This document shows, in pieces, positions 1 to 11,374 of a DNA stretch of 64,000 nt. The DNA is from Selaginella moellendorffii (lineage: Eukaryota; Streptophyta; Lycopodiopsida; Selaginellales; Selaginellaceae). How positions within the stretch are numbered: position 1 is the first letter of the stretch; each line of letters opens with the position of its first letter. The notes below the pieces were generated by a model. It was not told the DNA's origin and did no database searches. It was given only the letters and a program-made list of their open reading frames with translations. The position numbers were made by a program, and so were the translations under genes. The stretch lies in assembly GCF_000143415.4 (NCBI RefSeq), contig NW_003314291.1:699270-763269 (forward strand), given 5' to 3'.

Positions 1-960
1 CCAATAGATTTTAATGACTTGAAAAAAGCTATGATTGCTTACAAAATCTCATAAAATAAATAACATGGTAAATATGGTAAAGTCAAACAAAAGTACAACT
101 CCTATAGATAAGGAAACTAACAATGAAGAATGCAAATTCCAATTGATCAAGTGTTAATTCTATGAGAAAAAAAGGCATTCAGCTAAGGAGTATAAAACTT
201 TATTTAAGCAACCAAGACGCTAACAAGTAGCCCATGTTGATAAAACAACATGTAGGCAAAATTATCCACTTGACGATAGAAATTATTGTAGAAGGAATAA
301 TTACAATGATAATTAAAGTGCCAAATACCTATACACTAAAAGGCAAGATGACTGTCGGGATTATCTGCCTAGAGGTAATTTTCAAGATTATCCACCTAGC
401 CATGAGGAAAATAAACTTAAAGATTATAATTAGTCTAGAGATAATATGCCTAGAGATTATGAAAGGCTAAAAGAGTATGATCAAACTAAAACTTCTACTC
501 GTTATTTTAGGCCATATAATTAAATTGAATCATCAAGAAAAAATAATAGGCTTGCTAAGAATATGCAACCTATAGCTAGATAAGTTGAGGTAAAATAGTC
601 AGATATAAAAGAGCCACTTAAACTCTCTTTATCATATGTTCATAATAAAATTTCTTGAAGCCTTATATGTATAGGTGTAGGTGATTTTTGTCTGACACTA
701 AGTCTTTATAATGTTTATAATGCTTGTTAAATCGAGTTATATATTCCTTGATTGTTTCAGATTTTCCTTGATAAAACTTTTTTGCAACTCATCATAATTT
801 TCTCCTAAGTTTGTTTTTAGGGAGAAAGTTTTAAAAAAAACTACTACTTGCTAAAGTACAAGCTCATTTTTGCATGCATTTGACAATCCTAGAGTGACAA
901 GTACATAATTGCTATGATTATATAAGATTGCATATATAAACTTTTTATATGCAAGGAAGA
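1..960 (+). mobile_element. Decayed gypsy-type retroelement remnant (gag region)
   Basis: This stretch is strongly AT-rich and has no intact reading frame. Around 145-200 a broken plus-frame reads like a CCHC zinc knuckle: Lys-Cys, a stop where the second Cys should be, then Phe-Tyr-Glu-Lys-Lys, Arg-His and a Tyr where the last Cys should be. It is followed by charged Asp-Tyr-Pro-Arg repeats (about 330-480). That layout is typical of the end of a retroelement Gag protein, and the lost Cys codons fit C-to-T decay. The rest is too degraded to assign. The same kind of AT-shifted decay is seen in the remnants at 57,857-61,163. Confidence 0.45.
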
Positions 961-965
961 GCCCA

Positions 966-1730
966 TTGTGGAGGTTTCACGCCCTATATGGATTCAAGCC
1001 TCACAAAGATATGATTGAGGATGAGCTTTATCTCTTTGCATTGGCCTTCAACAAGGATTACATTGATCTAATTTTCAACAATAGGAACCTCTACCAAGAT
1101 GTCAAGGCTGCAACCAAGTATATCTTGAAGTGGCCTGTTCTTTCTAGTAGCAACCATAGGAACAAATGCTTGTCTTTTAAACATGGAGTATATAAAGGCT
1201 GTGCATTGGCAGCAACAGGGTGGGTAGCAACTGTTCCAGGCAGTTTTTAGAAGTTTGAGAGCTCGCGATCTAGATCGCAGATGTTGTTTTCATCATCTCA
1301 AGGGCTGGCTGGGACATGTGGCTAGTCGAGGCAATGAAGCAGCTGTGCTTAGCATGGGGAAGTTTCTAGTTGGCATCCTAGAACATGGACCACTGGAGGT
1401 CTACTCAGCACGAGATCAAGTGGGACAAGCAGGTTTTCTCTAAATACCAGCACAACGAGGTGACATTCAGCCATTACTACTTAAAGAAGCTAGCAGCAAC
1501 GATTATGTTACAAAAAATTGTGGATGCAGATCAACTTTTGCCACGCAAATGACAACATCATCGACTCTAAGCTTCAATACATGGGAGCTCCCTCCGAGAT
1601 GGATATAAATGGTGGCTGGTTGAAAGTTCAATTTAAGAAAGTTGCTCAAGGTTTGTGGAAGTTGAAGCATGTTTCGGATGAGCGACACAAGAGCCTTCTT
1701 AGGAAAGGATTATCATCTCAAAGGGCTTAG
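966..1730 (+). pseudogene. Broken coding fragments, family not recognised
   Basis: Base composition becomes balanced here and several plus frames read like protein in pieces. A 94-residue frame at 966-1250 has an alternating hydrophobic and aromatic pattern (Tyr-Gly-Phe-Lys-Pro-His-Lys near its start). A frame around 1400-1550 reads His-Glu-Ile-Lys-Trp-Asp-Lys and then a Tyr/Leu/Lys-rich helix-like stretch. A third frame runs 1518-1730. They lie in different frames, separated by stops, with no convincing splice sites joining them, so I read this as a decayed gene or transposon fragment. I do not recognise the family. Confidence 0.3.
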
Positions 1731-1739
1731 AGATCCACG

Positions 1740-3897
1740 AGCAAATTCCAGATGATATTGCTGGTGAGTTTTTCAATTGTTAGAAGTGTTGGAGATTTCA
1801 CCGTATGACATTCTAGGTGAGCTTGGATGCTCTGAAGTTTCAGAGTTTTCGAGTAAGATTAAGAGGTGTTTCCATGCCAACTTTATAAAGTTTCCTGACT
1901 TGCCTCGCCGCGATCATCTGGGGGGCCGCGATGCTCCGAGCTCGAGGCGCCGTGAATCTCTGCCCCCACGCTGTGCTCTTGCAGGTTCCTCCGGGAACCA
2001 GAGGCGACGCGCTCACTCCTCCGGCGGGCTCCCTCGACACTCCGGGCCGGATCTTCCTGATCATGAGCTGGTGGACAGATCCTAGAAGCGTAGTTCCCAA
2101 GTAATTGTATGAAATCCTCATCGACAAGGCCTCGAGTGCGCGAGGAAGGCTCGGCACGAGAGGATGTAGACCTAGATTTCGGCGTCCACTCCGGATCCTC
2201 AACCTTTGGCGGTGCCATCGCGAAAGAAACACAGGAGCTAGAAGAAGAGAAATTTTCATACGCTTTATAGCCCAGAGCCGTTGGTTATCAACGGCGTAGA
2301 TGGTTTCGAGATGAATATTTTTATTCTCTCTCAAGCGAGGACCGCCTTATTTGCCACTCCTCTAGAAAATGCCCAGGAGTCACATATGAAGCTGCGGCAC
2401 AAGTCGAGAGACACGAAAACTCTCATGAACTCGAGCTCCGGTTCACGCTTCCCAAGTTTGCAGCTAAATTCTCAAGAGATCGTGTCTGAACTTAGCGGGA
2501 CTGGCCTCGGCTACTTTGAGTTCCTCCAAGTAAGTCTAGATTTTAGCGTGGCGTTTGTTTTTCTTCCAGTAGACTTGCAGAAGACTTGGACGCTTTGCCA
2601 ATATGGTTTCAACAATGGTGCGCAGAGAAAGAACTCTCGACAAACTTCCAGCGAACTAGATAACTTTGCGCAACTTTGAATCTCCATCTTTGTCCAGGTA
2701 CTTCGTCGTGAGATATGCTTTAAGCTTTAGAAACTTTTGCTCTCATTGTCTCCAGCTCTAGCAAATATATACTTTGAGAACAAACGAGGACTGTGGCAGT
2801 AATCTCTTCAATAACCAGTTCGTAGAAACGATGGACCAAAGGTATAGTTCTAATCCACTTCTTCCTTTTTTTTCCTTGTTTTTCCAGGCCTTTGTAAGTG
2901 AGTACGCGATTACTGGCAATGATGCTGGCCGCGGGAGTCTTGGCTGTGCTCACAGAAGCAGCATTCTTGATTGGCATAGAGCGAAGTAACTTCCATTAGA
3001 AAAATAGTAGAAAGTTTTCTCTACCACAGTGATGTTGTAAGATACGCTATATGTATTGTGTTACAAGTTACGATTCTCTCTTGGTGAATACTAGCGATCA
3101 CAGGTATGATAGAAAATTTCAAGATCTCCAGTGTTTTTTATATGAGAACTGTGCACTGACTTTGCCACTTGATTATAAATGGAATCTAACGCCATACTGG
3201 GTCAAAAGTTCTTCAAGCTCTTGAGTGGAGTTACTCAAACGTTACCAGCGTGGTACTTCGGCAATTCGTTCAAACAATCCATCTCGTAGGTGAGCAAAAC
3301 AAGAGGTATAATGGATGGATTTTTTGCTCTAAGGCTGGAAGCAAAAGCGTGGGATTCTAAGCTCACCATTGATGGATCATTGTGGAACTAGGCAAACTCC
3401 ATGTCGCAGCAGCCAGAATCGATTCTGACGTCGAGCAATGCGATTCTTGATACATGACATTGCTCGCGTCAGAATCACAGCCATGAGAATCGATTCTGAC
3501 GTCGAGCAAAGTCATGTATGAGAATTCTTTCACAAAGATCAGCTATACAGATATAAAAAGAAACAAAGTTCTTAGTAAAATTTGTTTTGATCTTGACCGT
3601 GACAATGTCTTGGTGGTGAAATGTTTTGTAGTTTAAACTAAAATTGTCAATCTATATGTATGGTCAAAACATTGACGTTCTCTTGATCGATCTGAGTGAA
3701 GTTCACGAAGAACATGATCAAATGCGGTTTTAAAGCACTGTCCAATCGTTTGATCCATTCTAACCTCTTTACCAGCCACAGTTACAAGCAATCCACTTGG
3801 CGCGTTTATATTGCGCCAGCTCAAAAAGGCTCTCTTTTCCTTGCTTTTCGGCTTTTTAGGGTTCCAGCGAGCGGCCGCTTCCATCGATCGAGCTCTC
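1740..3897. other. Unassigned intergenic stretch
   Basis: No gene could be built here. A GC-rich block at about 1900-2220 is open on both strands, the longest being a minus frame of 111 codons (2218-1883) beginning Met-Ala-Pro-Pro-Lys, but it has no recognisable motif and overlaps a second equally open minus frame. Between 2280 and 3640 there are only short frames. A compound inverted repeat at 3413-3527 is listed separately. The 3' end contains the probable promoter of the gene starting at 3898; a TAGGGTT motif (3858-3864), common in plant promoters, lies about 35 bp before its ATG. Confidence 0.4.
3413..3527. repeat. Compound direct/inverted repeat able to form a hairpin
   Basis: The 20-mer GATTCTGACGTCGAGCAATG at 3421-3440 is followed 17 bp later by its near-exact reverse complement (3458-3476, one base missing), and a second direct copy lacking only the last bases starts at 3491. 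The spacer sequence containing ATACATGAC (3449-3457) also recurs inverted as GTCATGTATGAGAATTC at 3511-3527. The whole block can therefore fold into alternative stem-loops. No coding frame crosses it. Confidence 0.6.
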
Positions 3898-5664
3898 ATG
3901 GCCCCCGCATTGCCGGTCCGAGGCAAGAATCCCGCCGCCAAGCCCAGGAGCAATCCAGCGCCGGATGAGCCTGACAGCCCGATCAAGATGAGGAGGAAGA
4001 AGAAGAAGCTGCCCCACGAGGTCGAGAATCCCCAAGGTGAGATCTCTCCTTGCAAGCCCGCGGCGTTCCTGGGCTTCTTCAAGCCTGCATTGGCAAAGAG
4101 GGCCGGCGAGGAGCCAAATCCCCATGGTGAGATCACTATGACGAATCCAGAGGCCTTTCTTGGGTTCTTCAAGCCTCCCCGGTGGATTAGAAAGTGTCCG
4201 GCGACGCGGGATGAGGTCTACTCGCCATTGCCGCCGCCCGATCCAGACAAAGTTCCTCGTCTCAAGAAGAAAAAGGTATGGTTTCTTTGCTCTTAGAAAG
4301 AACTAGACTTGTTTAGTTTTTTTTCTTGCAAATCTAAACTCTGTTAGTTTTCTTTCTTTCTTGCAGTGGAAGAGGAGACCTCGCGGCTATAGAGTGAGAC
4401 GAGGATGGTTTTGTGAGCACGCAGGATTGTCTCCTAGGAAAGGCCGCGGCGACAACTTCATGAACTTCACTCCGCAAGAACAGGAGGTTTCTCTCTCCAC
4501 CACCAACGTTTTTCTTTCACTATCAGCTCGCGAATGGTATACTTTCAGAACGAGTTCTTCTTTGTATGAGTTTTCTAATGCTTTGGCTTTGTTGCTATGT
4601 AGATGCTGAAAGAGGCCGCGGAACGCAGGCGGAGGAGAGCCGAGGCCAAGTACAACAAGATGTACCGGTCTTATATCAGCGGCTTGGAGAATCGGCAAGG
4701 CCACATAATGCGATTGATGAGTGACTTGGTGAATCTCGCGGATCGAAAACACCATGAGAAGCATTCGTTGCTCTACGAGCAATGGCGAGTACAAGTGTAC
4801 GAGTATATTCAGCGGCAGATCGAGGACTCTCTCGAAGAAATATCCCCTGACTATATCAAGGACAAGCTAAGTACGTTCTTCAGGAGATTTGTTTTGTTGT
4901 TACATGTCACCTCATCTTCTGTTTGTCCAGGGTGGTTCCACTATCAATATATGGCGATTGCGAACAAGCAGATGGTGATGCGGGACTATCCAAGACCGGA
5001 CTACGATCCGTTTGAACCGCTCAAGCATACCATTAAATTTTCGGTGAAGGAGTTATGCGACCCTGTGAAGCACGACTTGACAAAGGTCAGTCAGTCACAT
5101 TGATTTGCACGTAAGATACTAACTTACAAGGTGACAGGAAAACACAGAGAAGCGTTTCATGGGTGATCCTGTTGCAGACCAGGCAGTGACTAAAGAAACG
5201 CTCGATCTGAAGTACTGGCCAGCATACCAGTTTCGCGCATCAAAGTGGGGACATATTCAGGCAGATGAGGAGGATGGTTCCGAGATTGTCATTTCGCAGC
5301 CTGAGTGAGCCGTCCTTCTCTCGGCACCAAGTACGAGATAACGGAATTGTTTGTTTGTGATGTTTGCAGCACATTGTATTCTCACGATGTCCTGTACAAC
5401 CAAGTATTCGTCGGCGATGAATATGTCAAAGCTGAGCTTCCAAGAGGAAAATATGTAAGTGTAACTAGTTTGACGTCAATTTCCTCTTGGCACATTCTCT
5501 CATCATACTTCACTGATCCTGGTTGTTTTTTTTTTTCTTTTTCACAGATGGTTCCTAACAAAGGAATGTTACCTGAAAATCACGTGGAGAAACCACATGG
5601 GAAATGCCAGGTTTGGGATGCGGAGTTTCGAAAGCAGCCCAAGCTCAGGCTATGGTATAACTGA
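3898..5664 (+). CDS. Conserved-looking plant protein of unknown function, seven exons
   Basis: Seven exons keep one frame across GT-AG introns of 52-116 bp: 3898-4275, 4367-4486, 4603-4870, 4931-5085, 5138-5304, 5370-5454 and 5548-5664, giving 429 residues. The N-terminal 120 residues are basic and hold an internal duplication: NPQGEISPCKPAAFLGFFKP (about residues 47-66) and a second Asn-Pro-His-Gly-Glu-Ile...Ala-Phe-Leu-Gly-Phe-Phe-Lys-Pro about 27 residues later. A Lys/Arg-rich patch follows (KKKKWKRRPRGYR), then a helical charged region (Glu/Arg-rich, from Met-Leu-Lys-Glu-Ala-Ala-Glu) and a C-terminal part rich in Tyr, Trp and Pro. There is no signal peptide or membrane segment. I do not recognise the family and give no function. 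The gene converges on the NAC gene, with about 215 bp between the stops. Confidence 0.75.
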
Positions 5665-5878
5665 AGTCAACAGTGGTTTCGGGCGTCAGCATGCATGGGT
5701 TTGCGAGACAAGTTTTATATCTAGCATATGTTTTAGCATATCTGCCTAATATTTTGATGTTACAGGAAAGCATGTTGTACATTACGAGCATTCGTTTGCG
5801 TGCTCTCTCAACGAGAGCCATTAAAAAACGTTCTCCAGCATGCTAAAAAAAATTCTATCCTTATTATTCTTACTTGAC

Positions 5879-7000
5879 TTAGAGCAACGGGTAAAGCTGT
5901 TGCTGTTGTTGCCGCCTGCAGGAAGGAAGAGGTGATCTGCAGGTGCTCTGGACGTCGTCGTCCTCAAGGTTTACCTTTATCCTCTTTCTAGCTTGCATGT
6001 GTTCCAAGATGTCGCTGATCGTACTTGGTGCTCTTTTCAGTGTTGGAGACTGCTCCCAGCCTCCAAAGAGATTGCCTTGCGGATAGAGGGACCAGTACGT
6101 ACTCAGCTCCGAGTTGTTGCCGAAACACGGCTCCGAACTGGAACTCTTTGGATAGTCGTCGTGGTACTGACTTTGCTGGGGCACTCCACTTCGGTTGGAT
6201 AGATCTTCAGGCATATCGTCGGGCAAGCAGCTGGCAGTCATCAGGTTCTCATGAGCACAGAACTGGGGAAGCGCTAGCTTGGAGTTATCTATGTCCGGCA
6301 AGGCTGCCAGCATTTCGTCCAACCCGGACTCGGACTCCTCGGCCTCGGCCTCCTGCTCGGGCTCCATCTCGGCTTCCGGCTCGGGCTCAGTGTGACGCGA
6401 CGACACCATGACTTTGAAGGCCCCGCTGGTTTTTTCGTATATCCGACACAGCACCCAGTCATCCAGCTGAAAAAAAGACGAGACACAGTGAGCCCCCAAT
6501 TCGGATAAGAGCAAGCAGGTGGAACTTACTCGGAGAGATTTGTGATCCTTGGCCGGCTTGTGGCTGCTCGACTCGACCAGCCGGTACTCGTGCATTATCC
6601 AGTTGGTCTTGACGCCCTTTGGAGCTTTTCCATCGTAGAAGACGAGGGCCTTCTTGACGCCAACTTTGCGGTTGCCTCGGGTGTGAATCGGTTTGTCAGT
6701 GCCGGTGGCCTTCCAGTAGCCGGACCCGGCTGCTCGGTTGGGGCGAGCACCGTTTGGATACTTTCGGTCTCTGGGAGTGAAGAAGTACCACTCTCGCTCG
6801 CCGAAGTAGGCCTTGCTCGGGAGATCCCAGGGGCTGAACTTGTAGAGGTCTACTTCGGCTATCACAGGAACAGGGAATGGTTTGGACTCGGCCTTCTTGC
6901 ACAAGTAGTGGACGACGAGCTCCTCGTCTGTCGGATGGAACCTGAAGCCAGCAGGCAAATGCAGCTGTGACGAGGAGGTGGAGAACTTCGCTGGAGCCAT
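5879..7000 (-). CDS. NAC-domain transcription factor
   Basis: Two exons (7000-6530 and 6466-5879) encode 352 residues. Residues about 15-165 form the plant-specific NAC DNA-binding domain with all five blocks visible: [19 protein letters not shown] (A), [13 protein letters not shown] (B), [20 protein letters not shown] and [14 protein letters not shown] (C), [20 protein letters not shown] and WIMHEYRL (D), and [15 protein letters not shown] (E, read across the exon junction). The C-terminal half is acidic (Glu-rich runs near residue 185) and ends in a Gln-rich tail, as expected of a transactivation region. The start is the only Met before block A. The single 63-bp intron is a multiple of three and has no stop, so its retention would add 21 residues between blocks D and E. 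NAC factors act in the nucleus; the subgroup cannot be set from the sequence alone. Confidence 0.95.
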   Translation of the reverse strand: MAPAKFSTSSSQLHLPAGFRFHPTDEELVVHYLCKKAESKPFPVPVIAEVDLYKFSPWDLPSKAYFGEREWYFFTPRDRKYPNGARPNRAAGSGYWKATGTDKPIHTRGNRKVGVKKALVFYDGKAPKGVKTNWIMHEYRLVESSSHKPAKDHKSLRVSSTCLLLSELGAHCVSSFFQLDDWVLCRIYEKTSGAFKVMVSSRHTEPEPEAEMEPEQEAEAEESESGLDEMLAALPDIDNSKLALPQFCAHENLMTASCLPDDMPEDLSNRSGVPQQSQYHDDYPKSSSSEPCFGNNSELSTYWSLYPQGNLFGGWEQSPTLKRAPSTISDILEHMQARKRIKVNLEDDDVQSTCRSPLPSCRRQQQQQLYPLL

Positions 7001-8372
7001 CTCCGACTATGAGGTACTTTACTGTTGCTTGGCTAAAATCTTTTCTTCTGTGAATCCCGAGTCTATACACTCTCTATGCTAAGATCCTGGTCGCCCTTTC
7101 CAGGTGCGCAGCTCGTTCTGCTCGATTAAGTCGCGAGAAATCGCGAAAAAACGAAGGGGGTGCTGCTACTCTGAGCTGCGCTTCCACGCTTCCACCACGA
7201 AGTCTCGCTGGACGATTCTATCTTAATTGTGCGCCAAGTGAGTGAAGAGCTCTCCTCTCATGTTCTTCCCCTTCTCTTCACAGGGTGCTTGTTTCAATTG
7301 CAGCTTATAGTAGGGCCTTAAAAGCTTAAGTGCCTTGGACAGACTTTCTAGAACGACGACTTACTGGAAGGCCCACCGGTTTTAACTAGATATTTTTTGA
7401 CTTGTACAGCATGTGAGACGTGGTAAATTATCCTCGAGAGCGAGCAAAACTGGGCTATCTGCGGGGTAAGTTTACCGAAAAGCTACGTAGCGCCTAACAG
7501 GGATATCCCTGGTGACGAGTACAAAAGGAAGCTTCCTAGAGTGCTTCCCTGGACTTTATGGAGATGTTGCATGTATTGATTTATTTTGACAGGGTCAATA
7601 TCAAAAGATCAAAGTTTTTAAAAACATTTAAGTTCTCTTTAGTTTGACCATTGACCATTGACCGAGCGATCGTGGTGGCCGAATCCGGTGAATGCTGCGA
7701 TCGGCAAGGGTTCAAACGGCCTGACCATTGACCATAAACCGCTGGCCGGCCATACAGGGGATCGTTGACCGCAATGACCGGGCGGGTTTGAATGCGTTTG
7801 ACTGGCGGCTGTTGCGCAGCTGCTTGGTGGCCTTCTCGGAACTCAAGCGTGGTGATCTTGGAATTTGTTGACCAAACCGGGTTGTCAGGGTCAACCATCT
7901 TCAACGTGACCGTTTCCAATTTCTTTTGTTGCTGGAGTGCGTTGCCCATTGAGGAATACTTTCTTTAGACGTGAGAGAAGCATCGCGAGAAGGAACACCC
8001 AAAATTTCGCGGGAAAGTTCCTCTTCTTTTTTTAAGGGGATCGAACTCCCGTCATTTTCAATTTTGCCCTAGAAGGACAAAACCCTAAAGTGATTGTCAA
8101 CAGGATCACGTGCATTCTTGTTTTTACGGCGAGGTGGCGGCGTGCATGCGTGACAATGGGGAAAGTTCAGGGGAGCTTTCCATGCTATGGAACCAAAAGT
8201 TGATGCTTCTAGCAATTTAGGTGTTTAATTGACATCTTTAGATGTCCTAAAATAATGCAGCTTTCATGTGGCCTTATCTTTTCGGTTGGAAATGGACGGC
8301 CACGATCAGGAGCATACGATGTGTACACGTGGCGGCAATGTGAGGTTTTAGGGTTCCAGAGCGAGCAAGAGA
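7001..8372. other. Divergent intergenic region between NAC and NAD+ synthetase genes
   Basis: The two genes are transcribed away from each other from this 1.4-kb stretch, so it holds both promoters. A minus-strand frame of 122 codons (7949-7581) exists but shows no family features and overlaps the TTGAC cluster listed below, so I do not call it a gene. A TTTTAGGGTTCC motif at about 8345-8356 lies just before the NAD+ synthetase start, in the same relation as at other genes in this window. Confidence 0.5.
7586..7895. promoter_or_regulatory. W-box cluster (TTGAC elements)
   Basis: TTGAC, the core of the WRKY-binding W-box, occurs on the plus strand at 7586, 7644, 7651, 7658, 7728, 7765, 7798 and 7868, and inverted (GTCAA) at 7594 and 7890. 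Several are the full TTGACC form, and 7644-7663 is a tandem TTGACCA array. Ten cores in about 310 bp is far above the random expectation of well under one. The cluster sits 0.6-0.9 kb upstream of the NAC start and 0.5-0.8 kb upstream of the NAD+ synthetase start, so either or both could be WRKY targets. Function is inferred from the motif only. Confidence 0.55.
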
Positions 8373-11251
8373 ATGAGGTTAGTGAAGGTCTCTACGTGTA
8401 GCTTGAATCAATGGGCTATGGATTTCGAGGGCAACCTCGGCCGGATCAACGAGTCCATCCGCCAGGCGCGAGCTGCTGGATCGATGCTCCGCGTCGGCCC
8501 CGAGCTGGAAATCACTGGCTATGGCTGCGACGATCACTTCCTGGAGAACGACACCAGCGCTCACGCGTAATCTTAGAATTTCTAGGTTTATGGGAGTGAT
8601 TGATGTGCATTCTTCTTTCTAGATGGGAGTGTCTCGCGGAAATTTTGTCCTCGGATTTAACCTATGGGATCGTGTGTGATATCGGGATGCCTGTTGTGTC
8701 CGATGGCGTTCGCTACAATTGCCGGGTTTTTTGCCTCGATGGAAAGATCCTTCTCATTCGTCCCAAGAAGTTCCTGGCCAACGATGGGAATTACCGCGAG
8801 CTGAGATGGTTCGCGGCTTGGCAGCATCACAACTCGGTGATCGAGTACAAGCTCCCGGAGATCATCTGGTCCAAAACTTCGCAGAAGACGGTCACGTTTG
8901 GTGATGCCTACGTTTCGTTCTTGGATACGTAAGTGATTGTCTTGCTCGTTTTCAATCTTGGTTTTTTTGTTCCTCTCTTTCTTTCAGAGCCGTTGCTGTA
9001 GAGACTTGCGAAGAACTCTTCACTCCATCGTCGCCACACATTGGCCTGGCACTAAATGGAGTGGAGATCATTGTAAATGGGAGTGGAAGCCATCATCAGC
9101 TTAGAAAACTCAACACAAGGATTGAGTTGATGCAAGGAGCTACGCATAAGGCTGGTGGAGTTTATCTATACGCTAACCAGCAAGGCTGTGATGGTGCCCG
9201 TCTCTATTATGGTAAGCTTTGCTTCTCCAGTGACTTAATAAGGTTTTTTACGTCATGAAATGCTAGACGGATGTGCGACCGTTTTCGTGAATGGCGATAT
9301 GGTGGTCCAGGGCTCTCAGTTTTCATTAGCCGATGTGGAAGTCTTGACTGCTTGTGTTGATTTGGACGCGGTAAGATCGGAAAAAAATATTTGTTTTGGT
9401 TCTGTTGACACGAATTTGCAGGTTTCGACTTTCAGAGGATCTATTAGCAGTTTAAGAGAACAGGCCAGCCAGCATAAGTTTATGCCCTACGTTTCTGTTG
9501 ATTTTCGGCTTTCTAGGCCGGACGATAGCCTTCTTTTATTTCCTACGCTACCGATACTGGTGGGATCCTTACTTTATGATAAAGTCGTTGATCTAATTGT
9601 TTGTTACGTGTACGCAGCCTAGATACTACTTACCGGAGGAGGAGATAGCTCTTGGTCCTGCTTGCTGGTTGTGGGATTATTTGCGACGTTGTGGTGCGAC
9701 AGGATATCTCCTCCCGCTATCTGGAGGAGCAGATAGCTCCGCTGTGGCTGCTATTGTGGGATCGATGTGCCAACTTGTAATAAGAGGTATGCTCTTCGCT
9801 TGAAGTTTCATGGAAAGTTTTATTTTGATCTTTTTGGTGTGTAGCTATTGAAGAAGGTGATGAGCAAGTTTTAAACGATGCCATCAGGATAGGAAACTAC
9901 GAGAACGGGAAGGTGCCAAAAAGCGCCGAGGAGTTTGCAAACCGGATTGTCTTCACGGTTTATATGGGATCTGAGAACAGGTAGAAAAGTATCGGCTTTG
10001 TTGATTGACTAAGTTTTTTCTTGTTTTCAGCTCAGCGCAAACTCTCAATCGTGCAGCTCAACTCGCCTCGCAAATTGGAGCTTCTCATATGGATCTCAAA
10101 ATCGATAAAATAGTATCAGCGTTGGTGTCGCTGTTTACAAGCTTGACTGGAAAAGTTCCTCGTTACAAGGTAAGCCTCATTTTATATGTTCAGCTCTTGA
10201 CAGCAGGGCTTTTTCAGGTGGATGGAGGTTCTACTGCTGAGAATCTCGCTCTACAGAATTTACAAGCTAGAATCAGGATGGTGATTGCCTATATGCTTGC
10301 ATCACTACTCCCTTGGGTGAAAGGGAAGAGGGGATTCTTTCTTGTTCTAGGAAGCGCGAACGTAGACGAAGGTCTACGAGGATATCTTACAAAAGTAAGT
10401 GCATGTGTTTAAGTCTGTTCATAGTCCTAATATATGCTGTTCAGTATGACTGTAGCTCGGCAGATTTAAATCCAATTGGTGGCATAAGCAAGCAGGATTT
10501 GCGATCATTTCTTCGCTGGTGTGCAAATAATCTCCACTATCCCATTCTTGCGGAGGTTGTATCAGCTCCACCGACGGCAGAGCTTGAGCCAATCAGAGAA
10601 AACTATTCACAGGTAGTTTAAACACTCCTTTCAGTTCTTTTTTCCTGGAGACGAATTACTACATTGTCGTTTTCGCAGACTGACGAAGAGGACATGGGGA
10701 TGACATATGAGGAGCTTTCAATGTATGGCCGTCTCCGCAAGATCTTTCATTGTGGCCCCGTGTCTATGTTTAAGGTGTGTTTCGTGGCATCTTTCCTCCA
10801 CGACACTGATGTGATTCTCTGCAGAACTTATGCCACCGATGGCATGGCAAGCTTGATCCGGGCCAGGTAGCCATAAAAGTCAAAGACTTCTTCCGGTTCT
10901 ACTCGATCAATCGCCACAAAATGACCACCATAACTCCTGCGTATCATGCTGAGGTATGGTGTAAGAAAAACAGTCCAGCCGATTCCATTTTTTCTGTTTT
11001 TTCTTTGACTTCTTTTTCTGTTTGACTTCTTGCAGAATTACTCGCCAGATGACAACCGATTCGATCAGAGGCAATTCCTCTACAACACTAGGTGGCCCTG
11101 GCAATTCAAGAAAATCGATGAGATCGTGGAGCGCGCTGCGAAGAGGCCAGTAGTGACTGAGGAGCCAACTAAAGCTGAAGAAGCGAGCAAACTGGCAAGT
11201 GGGATGGGAGTTCCCGCGGCTGCCTCTGGCAATCCTTTGGTTGGAATGTGA
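8373..11251 (+). CDS. Glutamine-dependent NAD+ synthetase
   Basis: Thirteen exons (8373-8566, 8623-8928, 8988-9211, 9267-9370, 9422-9559, 9618-9786, 9845-9980, 10031-10169, 10218-10394, 10445-10612, 10679-10774, 10825-10953, 11036-11251) encode 731 residues, close to the usual eukaryotic length. The enzyme makes NAD+ from nicotinic acid adenine dinucleotide, ATP and glutamine, the last step of NAD synthesis, in the cytosol. The N-terminal glutaminase is a nitrilase-type domain: Glu in [15 protein letters not shown], Lys in [14 protein letters not shown] and Cys in [11 protein letters not shown] form the triad. The C-terminal synthetase begins near [18 protein letters not shown] and carries the ATP-binding loop [17 protein letters not shown], then [17 protein letters not shown] and [17 protein letters not shown]. 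The start matches the family N-terminus (Val-Ser-Thr-Cys-Ser-Leu-Asn-Gln-Trp). A partial pseudogene copy lies 1.4 kb downstream. Confidence 0.97.
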
Positions 11252-11374
11252 TAGCACGAAATCACAACCATACACTACCGTCGGATTGTAGCATCTCACG
11301 GTCTAGATTCGTAGTTAGAGATTACATTGGTTAGGGGCTAATGCTCTCCATTCTTTTAATGCGTGGTTCTAAGC

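Noticed and set aside
1840-2334. 164-codon minus-strand open frame
   Set aside because: Overlaps another equally open minus frame and plus frames in a GC-rich block; no recognisable content.
7581-7949. 122-codon minus-strand open frame
   Set aside because: No family features; it overlaps the repeated TTGACC array and lies in the divergent promoter region.
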